Below are positions 18,782 to 29,668 of a stretch of 64,000 nucleotides of DNA, piece by piece; positions within the stretch are counted from its first letter, which is position 1; each line of letters begins with the position of its first letter. Below the pieces are notes generated by a model. That model saw only the letters and a program-made list of their open reading frames with translations. It was not told the origin of the DNA and ran no database searches. The position numbers and the translations under genes were made by a program. The stretch comes from an uncultured Nitrospira sp. (GTDB lineage: Bacteria > Nitrospirota > Nitrospiria > Nitrospirales > Nitrospiraceae), in NCBI GenBank assembly GCA_902500995.1, contig CABVSR010000012.1, positions 59,861-123,860 on the forward strand, given 5' to 3'.

Positions 18782-19744
18782 ATGAAGATTTATTTGGCCA
18801 ATCCTCGCGGATTCTGCGCAGGCGTAGACCGCGCGATCGATATTGTTGATCTGTCATTGAAGAAATACGGGGCGCCGATCTATGTGCGGCATGAGATCGT
18901 GCATAGCCGGCATGTGGTGAACTCGCTCCGGCAGAAGGGCGCCGTGTTTGTGGAAGAGTTGAACGAAGTGCCCGAAGGATCGGTCGTGATCTTCAGCGCG
19001 CATGGCGTGGCGAAGTCGGTGTGGGAAGAGGCGCAGAGCCGCCGCCTGCACGTGATCGATGCCACCTGCCCGCTGGTGATCAAGGTGCATAACGAAGTCA
19101 ATCGCGATTACACGCAGGGCTACGAATTGATTCTGATCGGCCACGCAGGACACCCGGAAGTCATCGGTACACTGGGACAGATCCCCGACAAGTTTCACCT
19201 GGTGTCGTCGGTGCAGGACGTGGAAACGTTGCAGGTCGAAAAGACCCAGAATCTGTCGTACGTGACCCAGACCACGCTGAGCGTCGACGAGTGCCGCGAT
19301 ATCGTCGAAGCCCTCCATCGGCGCTTCCCGAACATCAAAGGCCCGCATCAGGAAGACATTTGTTACGCCACGCAAAACCGCCAGAATGCGGTTAAAATGT
19401 TATCCAAGCTCGTCGATGTGATCCTCGTAATCGGATCGCCGAACAGTTCCAATTCGAACCGGCTGCGCGAATTGGGCGAGCATTGCGGCATTCCCTCCTA
19501 TCTTATCGACGCGGCCTCGGACATCAATCCGGATTGGCTCAAGGACGCAAAGAGCGTGGGCTTGTCGGCCGGCGCCTCCGCTCCGGAAGTGCTGGTTACG
19601 GAGGTGGTGGCGTATCTCAAACGCCTGGGTTCGTCTGAAGAGGTCGAGGAGTTGACCGTCATCGAAGAGGATGTGGAATTTCTCCTTCCGAAAGAATTAG
19701 TGACCATCGAATCTGCTTCACGCACCGCAGCCTCGGCGAACTAG
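18782..19744 (+). CDS. ispH: 4-hydroxy-3-methylbut-2-enyl diphosphate reductase
   Basis: 320 residues from the ATG at 18782, with GAGAGGGA upstream. IspH (LytB) performs the last MEP-pathway step, giving IPP and DMAPP. The three [4Fe-4S] cysteines are C12 (NPRGFCAGV), C96 (DATCPLV) and C194 ([11 protein letters not shown]). Substrate-site motifs [21 protein letters not shown] and [13 protein letters not shown] are intact. dxs and ispG occur 13 kb away. It diverges from phoB; a hairpin with a T-rich tail follows. Confidence 0.97.
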   Translation: MKIYLANPRGFCAGVDRAIDIVDLSLKKYGAPIYVRHEIVHSRHVVNSLRQKGAVFVEELNEVPEGSVVIFSAHGVAKSVWEEAQSRRLHVIDATCPLVIKVHNEVNRDYTQGYELILIGHAGHPEVIGTLGQIPDKFHLVSSVQDVETLQVEKTQNLSYVTQTTLSVDECRDIVEALHRRFPNIKGPHQEDICYATQNRQNAVKMLSKLVDVILVIGSPNSSNSNRLRELGEHCGIPSYLIDAASDINPDWLKDAKSVGLSAGASAPEVLVTEVVAYLKRLGSSEEVEELTVIEEDVEFLLPKELVTIESASRTAASAN

Positions 19745-19780
19745 CTCGCAGACCCCCTCGCATTGTCCTACATGAAGTCC

Positions 19781-19819
19781 GGCCATTCCTCCATATGTTG
19801 GGGGAGTGGCCTCTTTCTT
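19781..19819 (+). terminator. Terminator after ispH
   Basis: GGCCATTCCTCC (19781-19792) pairs, with two G-U wobbles, to GGGGAGTGGCC (19801-19811 region), followed by TCTTTCTT. It lies about 40 bases after the ispH stop. Confidence 0.65.
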
Positions 19820-19842
19820 CCCCCATATCAAGGGCTTTTTCT

Positions 19843-19871
19843 TTGCATTGATGCGATCGCTGTGATAGAAG
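19843..19871 (+). promoter_or_regulatory. Candidate promoter for smc
   Basis: TTGCAT at 19843-19848, 17-base spacer, TAGAAG at 19866-19871. It falls between the ispH terminator and the smc start. Confidence 0.45.
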
Positions 19872-19929
19872 ATTTTTCGTTTTCTCCCGCACAGGTCCCA
19901 TCTCAACCTTCTTGCTCTGGAGGTCGCCG

Positions 19930-22900
19930 GTGTATCTGAAGTCCTTGGAAATGCTCGGCTTCAAGTCATTCGCGGAAGCGAAAATTCAATTTCCGAAAGG
20001 CATCACGGCGATCGTGGGTCCGAACGGGAGCGGCAAGAGCAATGTCGTGGATTCGATCCTCTGGGTGCTGGGCGAGCAAAGCACCAAAACGCTCCGCAGC
20101 GAGAAGATGGAAGATGTCATCTTCAACGGTACGGAAGTGCGCAAGCCGCTCGGGCTGGTGGAAGTCTCGCTGGTCATCGGTGGGCTGGGCGAGTTGCGAT
20201 TGGACGCCATTTCAGGATTGCCGAGCCAACTGAGCGAGTATCAGGAACTGATGATTACGCGGCGTCTCTATCGCAACGGCGACAGCGAATATCTCATCAA
20301 CAAGACACCCTGCCGGCTCAAAGATATTCGCAACGTGCTGATCGAAACGAGGGCCGGGTCGAAGGGGCATACGGTCATTGAGCAGGGACGGATTGAGCAG
20401 ATTCTGCAGGCGTCGCCGCAGGATCGCCGGGAGCTGATCGAAGAAACCGCGGGGATCGTCCGGTACAAGAAGCAGAAGGCCGAAGCGCTTCGTAAGTTGG
20501 AGTCGACGCAGCAGAACCTCCTCCGCGTGCGCGACATCGTGGCGGAAGTGAAGAAACAATTGAACTCGCTGGAGCGCCAGGCTCGACAGGCCCGGACCTA
20601 CCAAACTTTGCAACAGGAAGCCAAGGGACTCGAAATCGAGTTGTTGTCGCGAGACTATCGCACGATGCATGCCGATCTGGAGTCCGTCGATCGCGAGGCG
20701 CGAGAGGTGGAAGCGCTGGAAGCTGAACAGGTCGCCGAGCAGGCTCGGCTGGATTCTGAACAGGAGGCCATCCGGCTCCGGATGAACGACGCGGCCGAAG
20801 CCATTTCGCGCGTGCGGGAGACGTTGGCCGGCACTGAGCAGCGACAGTCGCAGGCGTTGACGGCGGCGGAAGTGGAGCGGAACCGGACGGAGTTGTTTGA
20901 GCGGCAACGTGTGCAGGCTTCGCAGGAAATGGAGCGGCTGGCGGGGGATCGGGAGCAGGCCGAAGGCGAGATCGAAGCGCTTCGCGCGACCTTGCTTCAG
21001 CTGGACGGCGACATCGCCGAGCAGGAGACGCAGTTTCAGCAGGCGGATGCGGAGGCGAAAACCTTGGCCGGGCACCGCACTGCAGCGGTCGCCGAAGAGG
21101 AGCGCGCACGCAAAGATGTCCTGAATCTCGCCGTCCTCGTGGCGAATACGGAACAGAGCCTGGCGCAGGTGACCGCGCGGCAGCAGGAAACCTCCGCGCG
21201 GGCGGAACGCGTGACCCGCGAGCAGGAGCAAGTGGCCGCCCAGATGGCAGGACTCGATGAGCAGCGGGAACTCCTTGTGGCGCAGCGGGAGGAAGCGGGC
21301 CAGCGTATCCAGGGACTCATGGCTGAACGTCAAGCCGCGATCGAGCGCATTGAAGGGCTGGGCGGGCAGATTACTGGATTGGATCGCGATATCGTCCGGC
21401 TGTCGGAAGATGTGGCCGCGGTGGAATCACGGCTGGGCGCCCTCAAGGGCGTTGTCCGGGAGGAAATGGGCTACGGCCGCGAAGGGCAGGAGGAAGGTAC
21501 CGCGTTGAAGACCTGCGACGGCGTGCGAGAGGCGCTTGCAGAGTGGCTCGTGATTCCGCCGGGCCTCGATCGTGCCGTCGAGACGATCCTGGGTGAACGG
21601 GTGCGCGGATGGTTGGTCGATCAGCCCTCCGCCGCCGGCCGTGCGGTGGAGTTTTTGAAGGGGAAGGATCTTGGCCGCGGGGCGTTTATTCCGCAGCCTA
21701 TACGGTGGGCGACCGACCAGACGGCAGCGGATACTTCATCCGGCTGGTGGCCTGCGTTGAGTGGACAGCCTGGAGTGGTGGGGCGCGCCGTGGACGTCAT
21801 CCGCGCGGAAGGCGCATCGGCTCCTACCCTGAGTTATTTGTTTGACGGCATCGTGATCGTCGAATCCCTCTCGGTGGCGCTGCGATTGTGGGAACAACAC
21901 CAATGGCCGGCTCCGGCAGGTCCCACCTATGTGACGTTGTCCGGTGAAACGTTGGATGCCGCGGGAGTGATGACCGGCGGCGGCAGCAGTGCGGGTGCGG
22001 GGCTCCTGCAGCGCCGCCGTGAGGTGCTGGAGTTGGAAGCCCGCCGCACCGAGGCTGTGCAGGCCCTGGAACTCGCGCGAATGGCGCGTGAGGAGGCGGC
22101 CTCCGCGCTGGGCCTGGGGCGGGAGGAAGAACAGCACCTTGGCCGGGCCATTCGCGAGGCGGAAATGCTGGAGTTGTCGCTCCAGAAAGACGATGCGAAC
22201 GTGGAGCGCCAACGTGGAGAGTTGCATCGGCGTATGGACATGTTGGGCGAGGAATTGCAACGGGGATTGGCCGAACAGGCGCGATTGCAGGAACAGTTGC
22301 TCTCCGGTCAGGCTCAACTTGAACAGTGGGTGGCGGAAAAACTCGGCCAGGAAAACGGTCTGCTTCAGATCCGTGAACGGCTGGTAGTCATCGAGAGCCA
22401 AGGGTTGGCCATTCAGCAGCGATTGACGGAAGTCCGGTTGTCGCTCGAGAGCATGCGCGGCCGCCGAGATCATGCCAACAGCGATACCGCACGATTGACG
22501 CAACGGCTGGATGCGGCGCAGCGGCGGGCCGCCGACCTCGAAGAGCAGGTCGGCGGGTTGGTGCAGGCCACGGAGAACAGCCGGGAAGAACAGACCAGGC
22601 AGGAGGCGCTCTGCCGCGAACTTGGCGCCGAGGTGGATGGGATCAAGTCGGAGCTCATTGCGGCGCAGGAACGTCAGGCGGAGGAAATGAGCGGATTACA
22701 TGCGGTCGAGGAGACGCTCGCCACGGTGCGGCACAGTTTGTCGGCCTTGCATGATCGCCGCATGACGGCCGAGGTGCGCAAGGCCGAAGTGAAGACCCAT
22801 CTATCCACCATCGAAAGCACCCTGGCGGGCACCTATCAAATCGATCCGGCGACCCTACTGGGGATGCCGACCGAGGAGCAGTCCGTTGCTGAAGGGGAAG

Positions 22901-23613
22901 AAGCAGCCGCGCCTGTCTCCTTGCTCGAGACGCCGCAATTGCGGGAGCAGATCCAGAAAATCCGTGAACGGCTGGATCGCATGGGCGCGATCAATCTGGC
23001 GGCGATTGATGAGCATCGTGAATTGGAAGAACGGTATCAGTTCCTGACGACCCAGGAGCAAGACCTCTCCACCTCCATTGCATCGCTCAAGGAAATCATC
23101 CAGAAGATCAACCGTACGACGAAAGACATGTTCGTGGAGACGTTCAACGAACTGCAGCAGAAGTTCCGGGACGTGTTTGCGCAGTTCTTTCCCGGTGGCC
23201 GCGCGGAGCTGCAGTTGGTCGAAGAGCCGTTGGAAGAAGGCGCGGAGGACAACGGAGCCCGCGAGCCGGGTGTGGAGATCGTGGCGCAGCCGCCGGGGAA
23301 ACGGCTGAAGAGTATTACGATGTTGTCCGGCGGAGAGAAAACGTTGACCGCGATGGCGCTGTTGATCGCGAGTTTCTTGATCCGCCCGACCCCCTTCTGC
23401 ATCCTGGACGAAATCGACGCGCCGCTGGATGAAGAAAACATCGGGCGGTTCACAGGCGTCTTGCGCAGCCTGTCAGCGACGGCCCAGTTTATGGTCATCA
23501 CGCACAACAAGCGGACGATGGCGATGGCGGACTCGCTCTTCGGGGTGACGATGGAAGAGCCCGGCGTGTCGACTTTGATCTCCGTGAAACTCGGCGATCT
23601 TCAGCCGGCTTAA
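19930..23613 (+). CDS. smc: Chromosome segregation protein SMC
   Basis: About 1,227 residues, starting at the GTG 19930, which has TGGAGG six bases upstream and yields the standard [16 protein letters not shown] opening. The ATPase head is built from the N-terminal Walker [10 protein letters not shown] (near residue 33) and the C-terminal signature [10 protein letters not shown] (from residue 1132) with Walker [16 protein letters not shown]. Two long coiled coils rich in E, R and Q flank a hinge at about residues 510-665 containing [17 protein letters not shown] dimers with ScpA/ScpB compact and segregate chromosomes. ScpA/ScpB are not in the window. Confidence 0.97.
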   Translation: MYLKSLEMLGFKSFAEAKIQFPKGITAIVGPNGSGKSNVVDSILWVLGEQSTKTLRSEKMEDVIFNGTEVRKPLGLVEVSLVIGGLGELRLDAISGLPSQLSEYQELMITRRLYRNGDSEYLINKTPCRLKDIRNVLIETRAGSKGHTVIEQGRIEQILQASPQDRRELIEETAGIVRYKKQKAEALRKLESTQQNLLRVRDIVAEVKKQLNSLERQARQARTYQTLQQEAKGLEIELLSRDYRTMHADLESVDREAREVEALEAEQVAEQARLDSEQEAIRLRMNDAAEAISRVRETLAGTEQRQSQALTAAEVERNRTELFERQRVQASQEMERLAGDREQAEGEIEALRATLLQLDGDIAEQETQFQQADAEAKTLAGHRTAAVAEEERARKDVLNLAVLVANTEQSLAQVTARQQETSARAERVTREQEQVAAQMAGLDEQRELLVAQREEAGQRIQGLMAERQAAIERIEGLGGQITGLDRDIVRLSEDVAAVESRLGALKGVVREEMGYGREGQEEGTALKTCDGVREALAEWLVIPPGLDRAVETILGERVRGWLVDQPSAAGRAVEFLKGKDLGRGAFIPQPIRWATDQTAADTSSGWWPALSGQPGVVGRAVDVIRAEGASAPTLSYLFDGIVIVESLSVALRLWEQHQWPAPAGPTYVTLSGETLDAAGVMTGGGSSAGAGLLQRRREVLELEARRTEAVQALELARMAREEAASALGLGREEEQHLGRAIREAEMLELSLQKDDANVERQRGELHRRMDMLGEELQRGLAEQARLQEQLLSGQAQLEQWVAEKLGQENGLLQIRERLVVIESQGLAIQQRLTEVRLSLESMRGRRDHANSDTARLTQRLDAAQRRAADLEEQVGGLVQATENSREEQTRQEALCRELGAEVDGIKSELIAAQERQAEEMSGLHAVEETLATVRHSLSALHDRRMTAEVRKAEVKTHLSTIESTLAGTYQIDPATLLGMPTEEQSVAEGEEAAAPVSLLETPQLREQIQKIRERLDRMGAINLAAIDEHRELEERYQFLTTQEQDLSTSIASLKEIIQKINRTTKDMFVETFNELQQKFRDVFAQFFPGGRAELQLVEEPLEEGAEDNGAREPGVEIVAQPPGKRLKSITMLSGGEKTLTAMALLIASFLIRPTPFCILDEIDAPLDEENIGRFTGVLRSLSATAQFMVITHNKRTMAMADSLFGVTMEEPGVSTLISVKLGDLQPA

Positions 23614-23691
23614 GCGAGGCTCCGGAGAACCACGGGCGCTCAGTCTTCAGTTCAATCGGGCACTTAGCGCGCACGTCGAGGGCTACTTCCC

Positions 23692-23720
23692 TTGACTGGG
23701 TTCAAGCAGTTTGTTATACA
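23692..23720 (+). promoter_or_regulatory. Sigma70-type promoter for shc
   Basis: TTGACT at 23692-23697, 17-base spacer, TATACA at 23715-23720. Predicted start near 23727, about 50 bases before the shc start codon. It probably drives the hopanoid and transport gene run. Confidence 0.55.
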
Positions 23721-23777
23721 GTCCTGCTAATGGTTACACATAGTACTGTGCGGTTTCATGTGATCCCTGTCTGATTG

Positions 23778-26006
23778 ATGGAACCGTTTCGACTATCGAT
23801 CCCGCCGTCTCTGTCTGATTCACGGCAACACGCTATGCGACTTCTCAAAAACCTGTTCAATCGTTTGTCCGATAGTCTGCTGGTGTCGGTGCCGAGCCGG
23901 ATCAGGGCCGCGCGCGATTTTGCTTCCGCTCCTGTGCTGCGCCTCGTCTCCAGTAAGCCCGATGCTCCGGCCGGCGACAGCGCCAAACGTGCTCCTTCAC
24001 ACACCACCGGACAACTGGAAGCGCTGGAAGAAGCGATCCGGAAGAGCCAGGCGTGGTTTCTGGCCAGGCAGGATGCGGCCGAAGGGTTTTGGGTTGCCGA
24101 ACTCGAAGCCGATACCACTCTGAGCTCCGAATATCTCATGCTGCGGCGGTTCATGAACTGCGTCGATCCTGAACGCGAGCGCAAAGTCATCCGCTATTTG
24201 AAATCTGCGCAGTTGCACTGCGGCGGCTGGCCCATTTATCACGGGGGCCCGGCGGATATCAGCGCGTCCGTCAAAGCGTACTTTGCCTTGAAACTGTCCG
24301 GCGTGTCGGCCGATGAACCGTTCATGGTGCACGCGCGGACCTGCATCCTCGACAAGGGCGGCGTGCCGGCGGCCAACGTGTTCACGAAAATCGCCCTGGC
24401 CTTGTTCGGTCAATACGATTGGCGCGGGGTCCCCAGCATGCCGCCGGAAATCATGCTGCTGCCGAAGCGGTTCTACTTCAGCATCTACGCCATTTCCTAT
24501 TGGTCGCGCGCGGTCCTGATTCCGCTGCTGATCATTTTCGCGAAACGGCCGCAATGTGAGGTTCCGCCGGAACAGGGCATCGGTGAGCTGTACACGGAAC
24601 CTCCCGAGGAGATCGATTACAGCACGGTGCCGCCCTTCAAAAAAGATCGGACCTGGTTTACGGCCCGGAATTTTTTCATCAATCTAGATGCCTTGCTCAA
24701 AATCTATGATCGCTCGCCGGTCGAGTGGGTGCGCCAGAAGGCGCTCAAGTACGCCGAGAATTGGATGCTCGATCATATGAAGGGCAGCGGAGGGCTCGGC
24801 GCCATTTATCCTGCGATGGCCAATTCCGTGATGGCCCTGCATTGCCTGGGATATAAGAATGACGATCCTCTGGTCGTGAAAGCGATGCGGGAAATCGAGG
24901 AGCTCGAAATTCACGATACGGTGATGGACAACGGGCAATGTGTCGATGCGCTGCATCTGCAACCCTGCCATTCTCCGATCTGGGACACCGCCCTGCTGAT
25001 CAATGCTTTGTCCGAGGCCGGTATGCCGCAGGATCATCCGGCGTTGCTGAAAGCGGCGAGCTGGTTGTTGTCCAAGCAAACGAAAACCGTCGGTGACTGG
25101 ATTATCTCTTCTCCCGGCGCGGAACCCGGCGGCTGGTATTTTCAATTTGAGAACGAGCTGTTCCCCGACGTGGACGATTCGGCGGTCGTCCTGATGGCGC
25201 TGGCCAAAGTGCGTCTCCCCGATGAAGAACAGCAGCGGCTCGCGATTCGCCGGGGGTGCCGGTGGGTCACGGCCATGCAAGGATCCGACGGTGGATGGGG
25301 CGCCTATGATGTCGATAATAATCGCATCGTGTTCAACTACATTCCCTTCGCCGACCACCGCGCATTGCTGGATCCCAGTACGGCCGATCTCGCCGGGCGC
25401 TGTCTCGAAATGCTGGCGACCCTCGGGTATGACTGGACACATCCATCCGTCGCGTCGGCGCTGACCTTCGTGAAAAACGATCAGGAGCAGGACGGCAGTT
25501 GGTATGGCCGGTGGGGGGTCAATTACATTTACGGCACCTGGTCGGTGCTGTCCGGGTTGCGCGCCATCGGCGAGGATCTCTCCTCTCCCTATATCCGCCG
25601 GGCCGTCAGCTGGGTCGAATCAAAACAAAATCCTGACGGCGGTTGGGGCGAGTCCTGCCTCTCCTATGCGGATGTGGCGGAAAGCGGCCGTGGCGAAAGC
25701 ACCCCCTCGCAAACCGCCTGGGCCCTCTTGGCACTCATGGCCGGCGGGGTCACGGACTCATTCAGCCTGGCCAGAGGTATTCATTACCTCATTCGCAATC
25801 AGCGGAAGGACGGGTCATGGGCAGAGGTACGCCATACCGGAACCGGTTTCCCGCGTGTGTTCTATCTCCGTTATCATTGGTATTGCCAATATTTCCCCCT
25901 CTGGGCACTGGCCATGTACCGCAATCTGAAAACTCGTGGCACGACGAGGGCGGATGAATTGCGCCAGCTCGCCTATCAATCAGGACAATTCCGGTCGCCT
26001 CGCTGA
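23778..26006 (+). CDS. shc: Squalene-hopene cyclase
   Basis: 742 residues from the ATG at 23778; another in-frame ATG at 23835 is equally possible because neither has a clear ribosome site. The enzyme cyclises squalene to hopene, the first hopanoid. The protonating DxDD motif is DVDD at residues 464-467, in FPDVDDSAVVLMAL. QW-type repeats (QGSDGGWGAYDVDNN, QEQDGSWYGRWGVNY, QNPDGGWGES, QRKDGSWAE) are clear. The N-terminal 75 residues before the catalytic fold are longer than in most cyclases and probably include a membrane-associating helix. The hpnG gene follows, so this starts a hopanoid operon. Confidence 0.97.
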   Translation: MEPFRLSIPPSLSDSRQHAMRLLKNLFNRLSDSLLVSVPSRIRAARDFASAPVLRLVSSKPDAPAGDSAKRAPSHTTGQLEALEEAIRKSQAWFLARQDAAEGFWVAELEADTTLSSEYLMLRRFMNCVDPERERKVIRYLKSAQLHCGGWPIYHGGPADISASVKAYFALKLSGVSADEPFMVHARTCILDKGGVPAANVFTKIALALFGQYDWRGVPSMPPEIMLLPKRFYFSIYAISYWSRAVLIPLLIIFAKRPQCEVPPEQGIGELYTEPPEEIDYSTVPPFKKDRTWFTARNFFINLDALLKIYDRSPVEWVRQKALKYAENWMLDHMKGSGGLGAIYPAMANSVMALHCLGYKNDDPLVVKAMREIEELEIHDTVMDNGQCVDALHLQPCHSPIWDTALLINALSEAGMPQDHPALLKAASWLLSKQTKTVGDWIISSPGAEPGGWYFQFENELFPDVDDSAVVLMALAKVRLPDEEQQRLAIRRGCRWVTAMQGSDGGWGAYDVDNNRIVFNYIPFADHRALLDPSTADLAGRCLEMLATLGYDWTHPSVASALTFVKNDQEQDGSWYGRWGVNYIYGTWSVLSGLRAIGEDLSSPYIRRAVSWVESKQNPDGGWGESCLSYADVAESGRGESTPSQTAWALLALMAGGVTDSFSLARGIHYLIRNQRKDGSWAEVRHTGTGFPRVFYLRYHWYCQYFPLWALAMYRNLKTRGTTRADELRQLAYQSGQFRSPR

Positions 26007-26060
26007 CCGTGGGTGTTCACCGAGTCCATCTTCCCCCATCATCCGTCGTCGGGAGCAACT

Positions 26061-26816
26061 GTGACCAGGATCGGTGTTTTTGTCGCCACCCGATGGGAGT
26101 TGGGCGCCGTGCGGCGAGCCTTGCCCGTCAACGAGATCCGGGTCGTCGGGGGGATCAGATGTCTGGTGGCACGGCAACCGTTTGTCGAGTGGTGGATCAT
26201 TCCGATGGGGGTCGGCCCCGAGCGGGCTACGGCGACCGCCACCAGCGTGCTTGCGGCGCAACGGTTGACGGCTATCTGGTCGACGGGTTTTGCTTGTGCC
26301 CTGGGACCGGCCGGCATCGGCGATGTATTGATCGGGACGGATGTGAGCATGGAAAACGGCGCACAATCGGGACTGCCCGTTTCGTGCGGGGCGGAGATGG
26401 CCGAGTGGGTGATGCAAGCTGCGCATGCGCAGGGTCTGCCGGTTCGGAGCGGAAGTTTTGTCACGGTTCCACGAGTACTGTGCCGGGCTGAGGAAAAGCG
26501 CGAGATCGCCGAACGCGCCGGAGCCATCGGCCTCGACATGGAAAGCGCGGCCTTGGGGCTGGTGGCCAAGGAGCAGCAGCTTCCGTTTGCGATTGTGCGC
26601 ACGGTGTCGGACCTTGAGGATGAGAGCCTCCCGCTTGACTTCAACCTGTTTCTTAGGCCATCTGGATGGGCCAAGGGTGTGGTGGCGTGCCTGGCGCATC
26701 CATCAAGCTTGATCGGGCTCAATCGTCTGCGGGCGCAAAGCCAGGTGGCAGGCGCGCGGCTCACGGCCTTGTATCGCGCCTGTGCCGATCGCGCTTTGCG
26801 TGAAGGGATCGGCTGA
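26061..26816 (+). CDS. hpnG: Hopanoid-associated phosphorylase HpnG
   Basis: 251 residues from the GTG at 26061, preceded by GGGAG; the frame is open from a GTG at 26013 but the first 16 residues there are not conserved-looking. It belongs to the nucleoside phosphorylase superfamily, with the TGFA-ALGP glycine region, the FVTVPRV segment, and GLDMESAAL, which carries the Met-Glu substrate-binding pair. HpnG releases adenine from adenosylhopane to give phosphoribosylhopane, the step after HpnH. hpnH lies at 62.3 kb in this window. It follows shc by 54 bases. Confidence 0.85.
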   Translation: MTRIGVFVATRWELGAVRRALPVNEIRVVGGIRCLVARQPFVEWWIIPMGVGPERATATATSVLAAQRLTAIWSTGFACALGPAGIGDVLIGTDVSMENGAQSGLPVSCGAEMAEWVMQAAHAQGLPVRSGSFVTVPRVLCRAEEKREIAERAGAIGLDMESAALGLVAKEQQLPFAIVRTVSDLEDESLPLDFNLFLRPSGWAKGVVACLAHPSSLIGLNRLRAQSQVAGARLTALYRACADRALREGIG

Positions 26817-26869
26817 CCGGGAGCGACGCGAAGTCGGCGTCCGGTTCGGAGACAAGAGGAGGGCAAGGC

Positions 26870-27637
26870 GTGGAAGGTATTGCTCGCATCGGACGGTGGA
26901 CCATCGATCTGACGGAGCAGATGGGGCGGATGATGCTGTTCGTCCTCTCGTCCTTCGCCTGGCTGACCCGTCCGCCGTTCAGGTTCTATCAAATCGTCAA
27001 ACAACTGAATTTTATCGGCTACAAGTCTACCTTCGTCGTGGTGCTCACCGCCGTCTTCACCGGCATGGTCCTGGCCCTGCAAGGCTATTACACACTGAGA
27101 AAGTTCGGATCCGAGGCGGTGCTGGGGTCCGCCGTGGCACTCAGCATCATTCGTGAACTCGGGCCGGTGCTTGCGGCCTTGATGGTGACGGCCCGCGCCG
27201 GGTCCGCCATGACGGCCGAGATCGGCATCATGCGGATTACCGAGCAGATCGATGCCTTGGACACGATGGCCATCAACCCGCTGCAATATCTGATCGGCCC
27301 GAAGCTGGTCGCCAGTGTCATCGCCGTGCCGCTGCTGGTGGCGTTATTCGACGTGGTGGGAATCTACGGCGGCTACGTGGTGGGCGTGCAGCTGCTGAAC
27401 GGCAACGAAGGCGCCTATTGGAGTTCCATCGAGTCGGCGGTGGAGTGGAAGGATGTGTACGGCGGCATTCTCAAATCCATCAGCTTCGGATTGTTGATCA
27501 GCTGGGTCTGCTGTTACAAAGGCTTCCATACCAAACACAGTGCGGAGGGCCTCGGAACGGCGACGACGGAAGCCGTCGTGCTTTCCGCGGTGTTAATCCT
27601 GGTGTGGGATTATTTTCTGACGTCGGTGTTGTTGTAG
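26870..27637 (+). CDS. mlaE: Mla-type lipid ABC transporter permease (MlaE)
   Basis: 255 residues with five or so membrane segments. The diagnostic MlaE block EIGIMRITEQIDALDTMAINP (positions about 118-138) and the preceding RELGPVLAALMVTARAGSA are intact. GTG start with AGGAGG eight bases upstream. MlaE dimers with MlaF and MlaD move phospholipids or other lipids between the inner membrane and periplasm. It begins a four-gene EFDC set directly after shc-hpnG, suggesting that hopanoids or coordinated lipids could be its cargo; that is inference. Confidence 0.93.
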   Translation: MEGIARIGRWTIDLTEQMGRMMLFVLSSFAWLTRPPFRFYQIVKQLNFIGYKSTFVVVLTAVFTGMVLALQGYYTLRKFGSEAVLGSAVALSIIRELGPVLAALMVTARAGSAMTAEIGIMRITEQIDALDTMAINPLQYLIGPKLVASVIAVPLLVALFDVVGIYGGYVVGVQLLNGNEGAYWSSIESAVEWKDVYGGILKSISFGLLISWVCCYKGFHTKHSAEGLGTATTEAVVLSAVLILVWDYFLTSVLL

Positions 27638-27720
27638 AGCCGTCAGTCATCAGCCTTCGACATTCAGCCTCTGAATGCGATCTGGTTCCTGAACGCTGAT
27701 GGTCTCTCTGATGGATTCAC

Positions 27721-28482
27721 ATGATTAAGCTCGTCGGTGTTGAAAAAACGTTGGGGAAGCAGGCGGTGCTGCGCGGTGTGAACCTCACCATTCCCTCGGG
27801 CAAACTGACGACCATCATCGGGCGCAGCGGCGAAGGCAAGAGTGTGTTGTTGAAACACATCATCGGCCTGATGCAGCCGGACCGCGGCGAAGTGTGGATC
27901 GACGGGACAGACATTGCCCGCCTCAAAGGACGCGCGCTCAACGAGGTCCGTAAAAAATTCGCCATGCTGTTTCAAGGCGCGGCCTTATTCGATTCCATGA
28001 TGGTGTTCGAGAATGTGGCCTTCCCTCTACGGGAAAAGCTCCGCTTAAAGGGCGACGTCGTCACCAGGCGGGTTGAGGAAAAATTGGAGCAGGTGGGACT
28101 GAAGGGGATGGGCCACAAATTCCCCGCGGAGCTGAGCGGCGGGATGCGTAAACGCGCCGGACTGGCTCGCGCGCTGGTGATGGAGCCCGAGATCATTTTA
28201 TTCGACGAACCGACGACGGGTCTCGATCCCTTGATGGCGAAGGCTATTCACGACCTCATCGTGGCCATGCAGCAGCAATTCCGCTTCACGGCCGTCATGG
28301 TCAGTCACGAGATCCCGGAAATTTTCGGTATTTCCGATTATGTGGCGATGCTGAAACAGGGCCGGATTGCCGAGATGGCTCCTTCGAGTGAGTTCGTGAA
28401 GACGACCGATGAAGAAATTCGTGAGTTCATTTTTGTCGGAGGGACGGTCGCACCGAAAGCGTTGCCGGCGGAAGGCCGCTGA
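27721..28482 (+). CDS. mlaF: Mla-type ABC transporter ATP-binding protein (MlaF)
   Basis: 253 residues. Walker A GRSGEGKSV near residue 36, signature LSGGMRKRAGLARAL near 138, Walker B IILFDEPTTGLDP near 158, and the switch histidine in VMVSHEIPE. The SGGMRKR signature is typical of the MlaF/Ttg2A branch. It energises the MlaE permease. The gap from mlaE (83 bases) contains no obvious terminator, so co-transcription is likely. Confidence 0.94.
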   Translation: MIKLVGVEKTLGKQAVLRGVNLTIPSGKLTTIIGRSGEGKSVLLKHIIGLMQPDRGEVWIDGTDIARLKGRALNEVRKKFAMLFQGAALFDSMMVFENVAFPLREKLRLKGDVVTRRVEEKLEQVGLKGMGHKFPAELSGGMRKRAGLARALVMEPEIILFDEPTTGLDPLMAKAIHDLIVAMQQQFRFTAVMVSHEIPEIFGISDYVAMLKQGRIAEMAPSSEFVKTTDEEIREFIFVGGTVAPKALPAEGR

Positions 28483-28493
28483 TAGGAGACGTT

Positions 28494-28937
28494 ATGGAAC
28501 GCGCAAAACTGGAATTGATGGTCGGCATCTTTGTGGTCGTCGGAATCGCCTGCCTGGGATACCTCTCTATTAAGCTGGGCAAGCTGGAGGTCATCGGCGG
28601 ACACAATTATCCGATCGAGGCGGAGTTCACGTCGGCCTCCGGGCTTAAGCCGGGAGCGTCGGTTGAAATCGCGGGGGTCGAGGTCGGCCGGGTACGCACC
28701 ATCGGCCTCAACAGCGACCGCGCATTGGTGGCGCTGGCGATTCAGGACGGGGTGAAGTTGTATTCGGATACCATCGCCTCCATAAAAACCCGCGGCATCA
28801 TCGGTGATAAGTACCTGGCGCTGTCGGTAGGCGGGGGCGGTGATCCTCTGAAGCCAGGCGACAAAATCCGTGACACGGAGTCAGGGCTTGATCTGGAGGA
28901 ATTGGTTAGCCAGTATGTTCATGGCAAGGTCAACTAG
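28494..28937 (+). CDS. mlaD: Mla-type MCE-domain substrate-binding protein (MlaD)
   Basis: 147 residues: one N-terminal membrane anchor (about 8-28) and a single MCE domain (about 38-115) with the conserved GLKPGASVEIAGVEVGRV and IKTRGIIGDKYLALSVGG segments. MlaD hexamers form a periplasmic ring on the MlaFE core through which lipids pass. Length is typical of single-MCE MlaD proteins. The start lies 11 bases after the mlaF stop, with TAGGAGAC just before the ATG. Confidence 0.93.
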   Translation: MERAKLELMVGIFVVVGIACLGYLSIKLGKLEVIGGHNYPIEAEFTSASGLKPGASVEIAGVEVGRVRTIGLNSDRALVALAIQDGVKLYSDTIASIKTRGIIGDKYLALSVGGGGDPLKPGDKIRDTESGLDLEELVSQYVHGKVN

Positions 28938-29023
28938 TCGCATCGGCTCATGCGTCAGAGACGAGAATGCTCAAGCCGGGCCGGTGGGGCGAGGAGATCA
29001 CCACTCAGAGGAGAGGTGTTGGA

Positions 29024-29635
29024 ATGACTGTAAAACGGATGGTCGTGGGTGTCGTCGTGGCGCTGCAACTGTTCATGGGCGGGCTGTCGTCCGCCATGGC
29101 CGGTCCGGCGACCGAATCAATCAGGGGCACGGTCGATGAGGTGCTCAGGATCTTGAACGATAAAGAACTCAAGGCGCCGGCCAAGCATGAAGACCGGCGG
29201 CAACGCCTGGAGAAAGTGGTGGCCGCGCGATTCGACTATTCCGAGATGTCGCACCGGTCGTTGGGCAAGCAATGGAATCAATTGTCCGACAAGGAGAAGG
29301 AAGAGTTCACCGACCTGTTTCGGACGTTGTTAACCAACACCTACGCCGATCGGGTGGAAACCTATTCCGGCGAGGGCGTGCAATACCTCAATGAACGCAC
29401 GGATAAAGAATATGCGGAGGTGCGTACGAAGGTCTTATCCGGCAAAACCGAAATTCCCATGGACTATCGGCTGCTGAATAAAAATAACGATTGGCATGTC
29501 TATGACGTCGTGGTCGATGGCGTCAGTCTCGTGAACAATTACCGCGGGCAATTTACGAAAATCCTTCACGACTCCTCGTATTCCGGCCTCGTTGACCAGC
29601 TTCGCAAGAAATCCGACAAGATCAAAGCTCCGTAG
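29024..29635 (+). CDS. mlaC: Periplasmic lipid-binding protein MlaC / HpnM-like
   Basis: 203 residues from the ATG at 29024. A signal peptide ends near residue 26 (GLSSAMA). The rest matches the Ttg2D/MlaC fold: TVDEVLRILND, a MSHRSLGKQWNQLS block, FRTLLTNTYADRVETY, and a final VVDGVSLVNNYRGQFTKIL stretch. The HpnM proteins of hopanoid loci belong to this family, and the location after shc-hpnG makes an HpnM-like role possible. It would ferry lipid between the MlaFED ring and the outer membrane. No MlaA is encoded nearby; an Omp85-like barrel follows instead. Confidence 0.9.
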   Translation: MTVKRMVVGVVVALQLFMGGLSSAMAGPATESIRGTVDEVLRILNDKELKAPAKHEDRRQRLEKVVAARFDYSEMSHRSLGKQWNQLSDKEKEEFTDLFRTLLTNTYADRVETYSGEGVQYLNERTDKEYAEVRTKVLSGKTEIPMDYRLLNKNNDWHVYDVVVDGVSLVNNYRGQFTKILHDSSYSGLVDQLRKKSDKIKAP

Positions 29636-29668
29636 TCCCAATAGAAAGCGACCGTTCCGGCGAGCGCC

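Noticed and set aside
26039..27286. 415-codon minus-strand open frame across hpnG and mlaE
   Set aside because: Antisense to two recognised genes; translation looks like random GC-rich sequence.
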